Shown: positions 54,988 to 64,000 of the stretch, piece after piece | Position numbering within the stretch: position 1 is the stretch's first letter | How the letters are laid out: each line of letters begins with the position of its first letter | Translations under genes and position numbers: made by a program | Source of the DNA: Moniliella sp. 'wahieum' | Lineage: Eukaryota; Basidiomycota; Moniliellomycetes; Moniliellales; Moniliellaceae | Length of the DNA stretch: 64,000 nt | Assembly (NCBI GenBank): GCA_003971905.1 | Contig: RSEE01000086.1 | Coordinates: 124,001 to 188,000 of the forward strand | Direction: 5' to 3' | Notes under the pieces: model-generated | Seen by the model: only the letters and a program-made list of their open reading frames with translations | The model's database searches: none | What the model was told of the DNA's origin: nothing

Positions 54988-56938
54988 ATGGTCAACCTTC
55001 TGTCGGCGTTGCTAGCAGTCGGCACCGCATTGCCCCTGCTTCCTGCCGCCTGGGCAATGCGCATCCCCTCCGCCACCTCTGACTTGGTCGTGGACCTGGG
55101 GTATGCCCGCTACCAGGGCTACCACAACGACACACTCGATGGACTGCGGGTGTGGAGGGGGATCCGCTACGCCCAGCCACCGGTGGGCGAACTGCGGTGG
55201 CGCGCGCCGCGCACCTTGCCCCCTGCCCAGGACGACCATGTGCAGAACGCAACCATGTTCCAGGCCCAGTGCCCCCAGACTGCCAATGCCGTCCCGCAGT
55301 TCCCTCCACTCGTCGCCCCTCCAATTAGCGAGGACTGTCTCTTTCTCAATGTGTATGCCTCACCCGACGCTTGCGATGCCCCCGTCTTCATCTGGATCCA
55401 CGGTGGCGGTACGTCTCAGTCCTTTTCCCCTCTTGCCCTTTATCCCCTTGTTCTTGAACCTGGCCTCGCTGACAACCTTTTATGTGTCACCCTCGGTGCC
55501 GGGGCGCTATACAGGCTATGGCCAAGGCAACAGTCGTGATGATCCGAGCGAGCTCATTTTGAATGGTACGCAGTCCGAAAAGATGGTTGTTGTCACGTTC
55601 GAATACCGTTTAGGTGCCTTGGGCTTTGCCTCTTCCAACCAGATCCACGACAATGGGGATTTGAATGTTGGTCTGCTGGACCAACAGGCCGTGATGCATT
55701 GGGTTCAGAAATACATCCACCAATTTGGCGGCGACCCGCGCCGGGTTACCATTGGGGGCGAAAGTGCAGGCGGGGGAGCAACCATGATCCATGCAGTATC
55801 CTACAATGGTACGCTCGGCACCTCACTTTTCCACCAACTTGTCACCTCCTCCCCTTCGCTGCACAAACCGTGCCCTATAACAACTCCCTCGCCCAAACGG
55901 CGTTTGAGCAATTTGCCGCGGGCGCCGGCTGCCCCGAAATCAACCCCTCCACTATGGACTGTCTTCGTCAAGCTCCTCTGTCTGCCATCAATGCCTCTTC
56001 CAACGCGGTCTCCATGTCAGGCGTGTACGCCAGCTGGGCTTTCAATCCGGTCAATGACAACCGTCTCCTGGTCGACCTGCCTTCCAGGCTACTGGCCCAA
56101 AAGCGGGTGAACGGGGCCCGGATGCTCACTGGCAACAATGCCGAAGAAGGTCCAATGTTTACCGCCCAGAATTTGACCGACATGGCAGCAGCCACCAGCT
56201 GGATCGCGGCGCTCTACCCAGGTCTCGGCACCAGCCTGGACGAGGCCATCGCTCTGTACCTCCCACTAGCTGAACTGGGGAAGAACGAGACGTTTGCTAC
56301 GGACGGATTTGGTGCGCCGGCCAGTAGCTCGGTCCAATCGACTGGGGTAGGTGCGCAAGCGTTAGCAGATACCCTGTTGGCCGAATCGACGTACATTTGT
56401 CCTTCGTATTGGTTGGCCGACGCATATTCCTCCTTCCCACGACGCAGCTGGAAGTACCAGCACTCGGTCGTGCCGGCCATCCATGCAAGCGACGTGCCAG
56501 CCATCTTCTCCAACCAGGGCCAACCGTGGCAGCTGGCGCGATTGGGCCAGCAGTACCGCGCCGCCTTCCAATCCATCTGGCGCACCTACATCCTCACTGG
56601 CACTCCTACGCTCCCGCCGCGGATGCACGAGGCGCCTTGACAGATAAGACGGCACTCGGTTGTACACAGTCAATGGTACCCGTCTCCGCGGCGGGGAGGA
56701 TACCCAGCTGGGCGCGTCGTGGCGCCCCTGGCACCCCAAGGGAGGAGTCATGCTCAACCTCAACGAGACTGGTGGCCAGCCATCGTCAGTGTACGTCTAC
56801 GGCTACCACAACACCACTGTCCACGTGGGACCGGGCCTTCAAAATGACTTTAGTTTGGTCCGGGGCAACGAGTGGGAGTCCGGCCGAGGCGAACGGTGTC
56901 GGTGGTGGCGCGAGAACATGTGGAAGATCCCGGGCTGA
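54988..56938 (+). CDS. Secreted type-B carboxylesterase/lipase
   Basis: Alpha/beta-hydrolase of the cholinesterase/lipase type-B family. Signal peptide MVNLLSALLAVGTALPLLPA AWA. Family blocks: LRVWRGIRYAQPPVGELRWR, SEDCLFLNVYAS, oxyanion hole WIHGGG, then after intron 1 (55409-55514) YGQGNSRDDPSE, FEYRLGALGFASSNQ, LNVGLLDQQAVMHWVQKYI and FGGDPRRVTIGGESAGGGAT. The serine of GESAG is the nucleophile. The acid is likely the Glu of GNNAEEGPMF, and the His of IHASDVPAIF completes the triad. Several NxT/NxS sites (for example NDT, NAT, NGT, NET) fit a glycosylated secreted enzyme. Frame breaks near 55855 and 56605; the end VNGTRLRGGEDTQLGASWRP ... ENMWKIPG stops at 56938. Substrate unknown. Confidence 0.92.
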
Positions 56939-57490
56939 GCACATTTGCCACTCTGAAGGACAATCCTCTTCACACATCCGAGGGCGTTCGCACATGCGCG
57001 GTGAGGGGGGACTTGTTCCTTACGCTTTTTCCGAAAGTCAGAGGGCGGGATATGATACTTCCCTGAGAGCGCTTTTACCCATGTTTGATTCGTCCACCTG
57101 CATGACAAGCCTGATTTCACCGCCTGCTGTTTTGTACTTTCTTTTCCTACTGCTAGCATTAGCAAGTTCACATTTCTTGAATGAGGCCCCTGTATCTTTT
57201 TTCTTTCCCGCCTCTACATGTCTGTGCCGACGATCATCAATGTGGTAAAAGGATGGCAAATGATCAATGAAAAGCATGGTGACAGGCGCTTGGTGGCTTG
57301 TTCCTTTTGCGCCGAGAGAATCAGAAATGGGGGGGAGATCCATAGCGAAAGTGTCCATCCAGGTCATCTGTCGGTACTTGGTACACGTCCGTCCGTTTGT
57401 CCTAGAAAAACAAAAGGCGATTCGGAGAGGGTGGGGTTTCAAGGGGGCTGGGAGGGGGGGAGGGGCTTTGGTCGTAGCCAGCGATCTGTT
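56939..57490. other. Convergent intergenic region
   Basis: 3' flanks of the esterase (+) and the Rho GEF (-). No gene; lower GC around 57120-57220. Confidence 0.6.
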
Positions 57491-60400
57491 TCATGCGGTG
57501 CGGAAGACCAGTTCAAAGATGGTCTGTTCATCGTAAGCTGGGTTGGTAGGGCAAGGGATCCGCTGGCTGACCAACACGGGCACCGGTGGGTCTGCTCCGC
57601 GTACCTCCTCCCCCGGACGCGGCACCAGCACCACATCCCCCGACACAAGGGACCAATTGCGGCCCTTGATCACTTGTTCCAAGCGTCCGTTGACCCTGCG
57701 GATCTCAATCAAGCGGGGACTGATTCCGATCAGGTAGTGGCCATGCAACACCACACTTTCCGGCTCCCCTTCCCATCGGAACGCTTCATGCAGTCGGTCG
57801 GGCGTGCCGGCCTTGCCATCGGCATCGGACAAGACGTAAATGCCATACTTGCGGTAGACAAGGAGGATGTTACGGTCGCGTTTGCTCCCGGGCTTGGGCA
57901 CGGAGAACATGGCCAACACTTTGCTCCCATCCAACTCTTTCCGCGCCACGCTCATCTTGGGCGTACCTTGGAACGTCTCCTTGGTGATGGCAGAGTTGTT
58001 GCGCATCTCGCTGCCGAGGGACGGTCGCGCCGGTAGCCACCATCACTGAGGTCCCGCACTGCCCCGGACGTCAAGGCAAAATCGGGTAGACTGATGGGCA
58101 CCTTGGTGAGATCGGCATCGATAATGTCCACTCCGCCTTCGTGAATGACGGCCAGGTCGGTACGGTAAAATTGGATGCGAGACGGGTTGCGTTTGTCGGT
58201 AAAGAAGGGTTCGGCTCTTCCAGCACCGCATCTCCACATTGGATCTTGGTCGAGCCGAGGAAGCGGCGCATACCCGAATGACCCCCACCTCCACTCTCGG
58301 CGGGCGAAAGGCGGAGTTGACGGAACCCCATTTTCCCTTTTGTTGCAAGATGAGCGCAGGTTTATGGGCCACCTTACCAATCGCAAAGAACCCCACTCGT
58401 CCCTTCGCTTCTTGTTGAGCTGCACCTTCTTGTCCCCCTGCACCGACGAAACCGAGCTCGAGGGGGAAATCGAGGCGAGCGCATAGGCGTGTACGTCGGT
58501 GCCCGTTTGAAGAATCAGTGTGCCTTGGTACGCGCCGCCGCGGGCGGGGGCAAACAAGGCCATGTCCTCTACATTGGGCGCATGCAGCACTTGCTTCATT
58601 ATTCCGCGCCCGCGCACTCCACCCACACCCCGATCCGCCCTGCGACCGCCACGAGCTCCCGACCGTCGTGGGTGTGGAAAACGATGGCCTTGACCAGGTC
58701 TCCGGTCAATTGCATGTTGGGTGCCGGGGTGGAGGAAAGGCCGACCGTGCCCGCACGCGCCGCGCCAAATTTCTCGTTGGTCAACAAGTTGAGTTGCATG
58801 GGGGCTCGGGAGCTGAGCGCAATCTGCCGTTGATCGATCCGATCCTGCAGCGTCTTCTCCAGCTGCTCTCGCATCGCTTGGTCGCACAGAACAGAATTTG
58901 GACTCCGTGCGCCACATGCCCCACATAGAAAGGAATCGTTCAGCTCCATGCATCTGCGCCTCGCCACTAAACGAACCCATTTGCACCGTCTCGAGTGGGA
59001 TTGGCTGGACACAGAGTCAGTATCGTTAACAGTTTCAGTCGCTCTAGGAGGGTGGGGGCTGAAGGGGGGTTAAAACGTACGCGTTGGAAGAACCGGAATC
59101 CCGTCGCCGTGCGACCTTCAAGGGCGGGGTCGGACTCTGGGAAGGGGTGCGGTCGTCAGCGAAGGAGTCGGTCACGTCGCCTGGCGAACCGGATTGGAGG
59201 AGGACTTTGAGCGGGACCTCGACCGCCTCGAGGATCAGTAGATACGAGTCGGTGACCACGATGCGAAGGTCCTTATTGCTGAAAACGAGTAGATGGGGAT
59301 TTCGAGTACCAGCCTCCGATTCGGTCGGTTCAAGCCCAAACTCTGGATCATCATGGCGTCTCCGATGGACGGGTTGGCCTTCCACAGCAAGGTATGGTGC
59401 AAGCGGAACGCGTTGGCCCGTTCTGTTTCAGGGGGCAGAATCTCATTGTTGATCCGCTCCACAGCTCGGCCATGATTTGCAACGCTCGTTCCATCAGTAC
59501 GTCTCGGTCCGCGCTTCCTCCTCGGTCATCAGTCCAGGTTTGGTCAGCTTGAGGGGAGCGCGGGCGAGAAGAGGGTACTGGGCAAACGTGGTTCGGGCAC
59601 GATCGACAACCGTCTTGAGCGTCCGCTTCCGCATGCCGCCTAACTTGGCAATTGACTCGACCAAATTGGCAAAGCGTGGGTTGCGGATCGCCTCCAAGTC
59701 CAGCATCACAGTTGCCATGGGGTAAATGGCAATGTAGCCCAACACAGCGCGCCACAACGGCTCGCTTGCCACATACTCCAGCACCAGATCCCCCAGACCC
59801 AGATGTACCCCCGCTCTCCCGAGGCGAGCACGCGCTGCTGCAATTTGATCAAAAAGGGTTCCGCCACCTTCAACAGGTCATCCACCCGTGCCATCATTTG
59901 CGTGCACCAATTCGTCCGCTGTGCCGACTTTCCCGCTCGCCCAAGTGGCGGACTGCTCTGGTGCGAACCGCTGAGAGAAGTACCAAGAGAATTGGCCAGC
60001 ATGGGGGATCGGCGAAAAGCGGGCGGTGGCCTTGCTCGCAACAAGTCGAGGCTTGTGCTTGTTGTCGTGCGCACAACCGGGGGGTAGAGGATGGAAGGGG
60101 ACAAAGAAGGGCAGTACCCCCCCTTCGACCATCGGAAGCAGTACCGTGCGTAGCAACCGCAGATCGGCGACAAAGGAAGCGTGGTAGTAGCAAAACTCGT
60201 ACAGCATGTTTTGCCTTGTGATCTCCTCCTTTTCCTCTTTCGTGTGGGTGGACAAAGCGGCGTCGCCCAAGACCAGTTGCGCCCACTCTTTTTTCTGTGC
60301 GTGGTCCACGTCAAGTGTAAGAATGCTCTCCAGTGCCGCGTTCAGCCGCTCGTTCGCCGGCCGATCATCGATAGGGGACGAGCTGCTCGCTTCCGAATGC

Positions 60401-62140
60401 GCAGGGACCGACTGGCTCGGTGTTTGGCTTACGCTGAGGACGCGATCCAGATGTGAGGACAGTGCAGACTCGGACTGGTGCCGTTCGGTCTCGGCAGGGG
60501 CGGAGGGATTCAGATTGTTGCAAGTGATGGGAGACGTGCGACTTGAACGTTGCCTGTGACGGGGAGTGGGCTACGTGGGGGGCGGAGGAGGCGGAAGACG
60601 GCCCCATCCAGGTGAATCGGGCGGGACAGGGTTGGGTGGAAGGTTCCGGCCACATAGGGATGGAATCCTGTATCATGCACAGAGGGCGAGCTGATCGGCG
60701 TTGACGCCTCGGGTGGGATGAGAGAAGTATGGGGGAGAGGTGGATGGCGTTCCCTCTCGGGGTTGGTCACCTTCAGTTGGCCACCAGCGCGGCAGGGGCA
60801 GGTGGGGGCATAGCAGGTCCGTGCGCCCGGAGAGGAGGTAGGGCAAGAGGGAATAGCAGCGGGCCAAGCTGGGGAAGACAGCGTGCGGGGGTGTTCGGGC
60901 TCCAAGGTGGTGCCGGCGATGACATAGGGGGCACAAACCAGAGGTCGTGGGGGTCTTGCCTCCTCTCCTCGCCCAATGGCATCCATTGAAACTGGGCAGC
61001 CAGCAGATGGTCTGCGATCTGGCGCTCATCGGTGATCCTCGACACGACAAAGTTTTCGCCCTGGAGGGCGGAAGCGAGGATAATGGCCATGCGTCGGCCC
61101 GCTTCTTGGATGGTTGTTTCGTTGCGGGGGCCGGCGGGGCTGCCGTCTAGGCTGAAGCAAACATTGGGAGGGACAGCAGCATAGATGGTGCGGATGCGAG
61201 GCAAGATGAGTGCAAAATGGCGTCGCCGAGCTGGACGGGGGTAAATGAGTGCCCGGGGGTAAAACTGAAGGTGACGAGTTGGTAGGCCAAGGACGATAGA
61301 AGGCTTGGAACGATGCGGGGGCGTGGGGATGGTATGACGGCAGGCGCCGAGGCCGGGGAAGAGAGCGGGGCGGGGCGTGGCAAGGAGGGGCGGAGGGAGG
61401 AGGGGGCGGAAGGCCGCTGATACGGAGAGGGCAGCCGGATGAGGAGGGCGCATGGGCTGCTGCGTCTGGGGTTGGGGGAGCGGGGGCGGAACCGGGGCGG
61501 GAGTGGGGCCGGGAGCGGAGACGCAAGCGGAGCCGCCAGCGGAAGCGAGGGCCGAGGCGGGTGTGGGTGTGGGCGCGGAGGCTGCGGCAGGGGCGGTGGG
61601 CGCGGGCCAGCGGGGAGGAGTTGGGGTGGGGCGGGTACGCATAGGGGGATGCGCTGGGCCGTAGGCGTGGTCGAAGGGCGTGGGCGTGGGCGTGGGCAGG
61701 CCGGAGGGGTGGGGCGGGGGCCCGGGGCAGAGGGGTGGCGGGCAGGGAGCGGGGTGCGGTGGGGGGGTGCGGCTGGCGGGAGGGGCGGGGGCGGCGGGGC
61801 ATGCGGGTATGCGGGCTGGGCGTGGGTGGAGGTGGGGCGGGAGGTGGGGCGGGATGGGGAGCGGCGGGGGCGGCGGCTGGGCGTGGCGCAGCGGCGCGTA
61901 GTAGGCGTGGGCAGAGGCGGGCGCGGGCGAGGGTGGAGGGCGGCGGCGACGGCGGGGGATGGGGTCGTGGTAGGCGTAGGCGGCCTCGGCGGAGGCGAGC
62001 ATGGCGGGTGGGGGCGTGGGCATGGCGGCGGGGGTTGTGCATGGCGGCGGCGGTGGGCTGCTGGGGGCTGCGGGTGAGTCTGGTGAGTACTCAGACCGAG
62101 TGTTAGGAGCCCCCCAATCCCACCGCGCTGTGGCGGCCAT
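57491..62140 (-). CDS. Rho1-type guanine nucleotide exchange factor (DEP-like, DH, PH, CNH)
   Basis: Activates Rho GTPase, and through it cell-wall synthesis and polarity; relatives are yeast Rom1/Rom2 and Tus1. Start MAATARWDWGAPN at 62140. Roughly 250 residues of Pro-rich low complexity, then a DEP-like segment (about 61290-60980: ILPRIRTIYAAVPPN, AGRRMAIILASALQGENFVV, IADHLLAAQFQWMPLG). The DH domain runs about 60310-59490 (EEITRQNMLYEFCYYHASFV, FANLVESIAKLGGM, ARTTFAQYPLLARAPLKLT). PH follows (FRLHHTLLWKANPSIGDAM, NPHLLVFSNKDLRIVVTDSY, VPLKVLL). The C-terminal CNH domain has DLVKAIVFHTHDGRELVAVA, TDLAVIHEGGVDIIDADLTK, KRDRNILLVYRKYGIYVLSD, VVLHGHYLIGISPRLIEIRR and a stop at 57491. Several frame breaks; introns not all placed. 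Confidence 0.88.
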
Positions 62141-62635
62141 TGTGGGCGTGAGCCCTCGTCCTGCTCCTCTGCTTTGCTCCCTCCCGTGGCGCTGACGTAC
62201 GCGGCGCCGCTAGGGTTGGGCGTGCGGCTGCTTCCGCGCTGCATGCATCACAGCGTGCATCTGCCCGTGGCTTGGCACGTGCTAATCCTATTGGCATCCT
62301 CCTTGGACACATATCCTTCCTTCCTTTCCTTTCCTTTCCTTTCCTTTCCTTTCCTTTTTCCTTTCCTTTTCCTTTCCTTTCCTTCCTTTCCTTTCCTTTC
62401 CTTTCCTTTCCTTTCCTTTCCTTTCCTTTCCTTCCTTTCCTTTCCTTTCCTTTCCTTTCCTTTCCTTTCCTTTCCTTTCCTTTCCTTCCTTTCCTTTCCT
62501 AAACGTAGCGCGCACGGTCTGTGCCCCCCCGAAAAAGAAATAGCCAAACGACTTCAATCGACAAAGGTAGAGCATAGATGACATGAGGGAGGAGAAGGGG
62601 TATGGCGCGTAAAGGCACCAGAGATGGGGGCTAGC
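62141..62635. promoter_or_regulatory. Rho GEF upstream region and 3' flank of next gene
   Basis: No gene. Dominated by the TTTCC microsatellite (62325-62500). ATGCATCACAGCGTGCATC near 62243 is a short inverted repeat. Confidence 0.5.
62325..62500. repeat. (TTTCC)n pentanucleotide microsatellite, about 176 bp
   Basis: More than 30 copies of TTTCC with occasional TTCC units and one TTTTTCC unit. Homopurine-homopyrimidine, lying 185-360 bases upstream of the Rho GEF ATG. Long antisense-type open frames over it (KERKGKERKG-type) are repeat artefacts. Confidence 0.95.
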
Positions 62636-63937
62636 TCAGAGCGAATCGGAACTGGGGAAATTGAAGGGCGAGTGCTGCGACAGCCGAAACGCCGGGGGCA
62701 CGCCCATTGACCCTTCGGGCGCAAACAGCCGTTCCGACGGAGTGGGAGAGGAGGCGCGACTGCCTTCCGAGGGCGCGTACAGCGCACTCGCACGCGGTTG
62801 CACAAGACTGCTTTGGCGACCCGTTAGCCATACCAGCTCCGGCGGCTCCAGCCAGCAGCACACTGGGGGATCATCATGCGCGCATGAGGGACCGACAGAC
62901 GACGCGCACCGACGCTGACGTTCGCACAGACTGAACCGATGGTGCATGGTACGATACAGGCCGTTCTTCTTCCCGCCTTCGTACGCGCGCTTCCTGTCCC
63001 GAATACGGACGGGCTTGCGAACTAGGCACTGGCATGCGCGCCCGCGCGACCGCCATCGTTGCCTCCTCTGCACCACTCTCGAAAGGAGACACGGCAGTTG
63101 TCGGCGAAGACACGGCCACCGTTTGCCCCAGGGATCCGGCGCCGGCGCAGCAGGCGGACTGTAGAGCGCCTCGTACGCCGACGGGGTACGACCGGCGGGG
63201 CAGGGGGTAAAGGACGTCCTGACGGGGTACGACTGGGTGCCTTGTTGTTGGAGAGTGGATGACTGGCGGGACGAGACAGGCAGAATGCGACCGGGGAGGA
63301 AGGAGTCGGGTGAGGGAGCGGGCCGAGTGCATTGAGGTGAGGGTGAGCGATAGGAGGCTGGAGCCACGAGGGCGGATTTTCCTCCTCTTGCTCGACGGGT
63401 TGAGGGGCTGTGCGCTCCTGTTGAGTAGCAAAGGGGTCCACCAACGACTCGGTCCCGACGGACAGAGCAGTAGGCCGTTTTTCGCTTCCGCTGGGAGTGC
63501 GTTCAGTTATGAAGTCAACCACCCGCTCTCACGTCGGTTGCGAAGGGCCAGGCTGGTCACGAAGGCCTACCCCAGCGGCTGCCGAAGCTTGAACACCTCT
63601 TGGACCGACTGCGTCTCTGCCTCAGGTTCGGACACCAACTCCTCTGGCCCCGCGACGCGGTCCGCTGCGTGTCCTCCAAATGGGCGAGGTGGCCGCTGGC
63701 TCACTTGTCCTGCTCGTCATGCCGGTGGGAACGGGGGTAGCACGGGTTCAGGCGCAGGGATCCGTGCCGAAGCCAGCCAACTCGCTTCGTCCTCCGTTGG
63801 GACATGGCGGGCGATTCGGGCTCGGTTGGACACGGCGTGGAAGCGCGGTCTCCCGTTCCCGCTTGATACTTCGCCCTGCCGCGGAAGTTGTGCAGGTTGC
63901 GCACCGAGCTGCTTTGCACCGCAGTGTACTTGTCCAT
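62636..63937 (-). CDS. Ser/Pro-rich protein of unknown function (possibly partial at window edge)
   Basis: Possible start MDKYTAVQSSSVRNLHNFRG at 63937. Disordered Ser/Pro/Arg sequence in broken frames follows: ERTPSGSEKRPTALSVGTES, LVDPFATQQERTAPQPVEQE, NPPSWLQPPIAHPHLNALGP, and a C-terminal SALYAPSEGSRASSPTPSER with stop at 62636. The Ser-rich SALYAPSEGSRASS style resembles the SVLYAAPSAVER repeats of the giant protein at 20-32 kb, but I cannot show homology. The gene may extend beyond the window. Confidence 0.45.
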
Positions 63938-64000
63938 GCTAGGCAGCTGCGCTGGCTCAGGCTCTCAATAGGGACCAGGACGAGTGCATGCTGCTCAGTT

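Noticed and set aside
61439-62077. Long plus-strand Gly/Arg-rich ORF
   Set aside because: It is the antisense shadow of the Pro-rich N-terminus of the Rho GEF; composition alone keeps it open.
62248-62584. Lys/Glu/Arg/Gly pentapeptide-repeat ORFs on both strands
   Set aside because: They are translations of the TTTCC microsatellite.

Overview
The window looks like nuclear DNA of a filamentous or yeast-like fungus, probably a basidiomycete. This is an inference from gene content (ATP-type PEP carboxykinase, fungal triose-phosphate/nucleotide-sugar-type transporter, striatin, Rho1-type GEF with CNH domain, Sec1, TAF6, M18 aminopeptidase, aquaglyceroporin), from short introns of about 50-150 nt with GT..AG ends (one GC..AG), and from GC-rich coding DNA. 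Almost every recognisable gene is cut by several one- or two-base frame breaks although the protein resumes in another frame with all key motifs intact. I read this mainly as uncorrected indels in the assembly, not mass pseudogenisation, so CDS coordinates are outer limits and products are named from the sum of frames.

Left gene-rich block (1-36,000). In order: PEP carboxykinase (+), a small putative secreted protein (+), a triose-phosphate-transporter-family membrane protein (-), the exocytic SM protein Sec1 (-) divergent from TFIID subunit TAF6 (+), a striatin-family scaffold (-), an aquaglyceroporin with a long N-terminal extension (-) divergent from an aspartyl aminopeptidase (+), then about 12 kb of minus-strand coding DNA for a very large low-complexity Ser/Pro/Glu-rich protein with internal repeats and a coiled-coil C-terminus, followed upstream by another minus-strand coiled-coil protein.

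Middle island (about 36,000-54,900). The base composition drops, no host gene can be recognised, and the sequence is made of retrotransposon remains: a near-complete but decayed Ty3/Gypsy element (43,003-47,963) with two LTRs and gag?-PR-RT-RH-IN in order; two solo LTRs with perfect 5-bp target duplications (41,963-42,433 with GAGGG; 50,893-51,730 with CTAAG); an inverted, diverged LTR fragment (about 48,845-49,071); and a further dispersed repeat family (39,762 and 49,528). The island is also peppered with short palindromic words built from GATCGATGATCG and GGTGACCGGTGA.

Right gene-rich block (54,988-64,000). A secreted type-B carboxylesterase (+) converges on a Rho guanine-nucleotide exchange factor (-) with a Pro-rich N-terminus, DEP-like region, DH, PH and CNH domains. 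A long TTTCC microsatellite lies in its upstream region, and a Ser/Pro-rich protein of unknown role (-) reaches the window edge. The genes are ordinary eukaryotic housekeeping and cell-polarity genes (secretion, Rho/cell wall, STRIPAK, transcription, gluconeogenesis) with no operon-like logic. The unusual material is the transposon island, the palindromic intergenic words, the giant repeat protein and the tail-anchored form of PEP carboxykinase.
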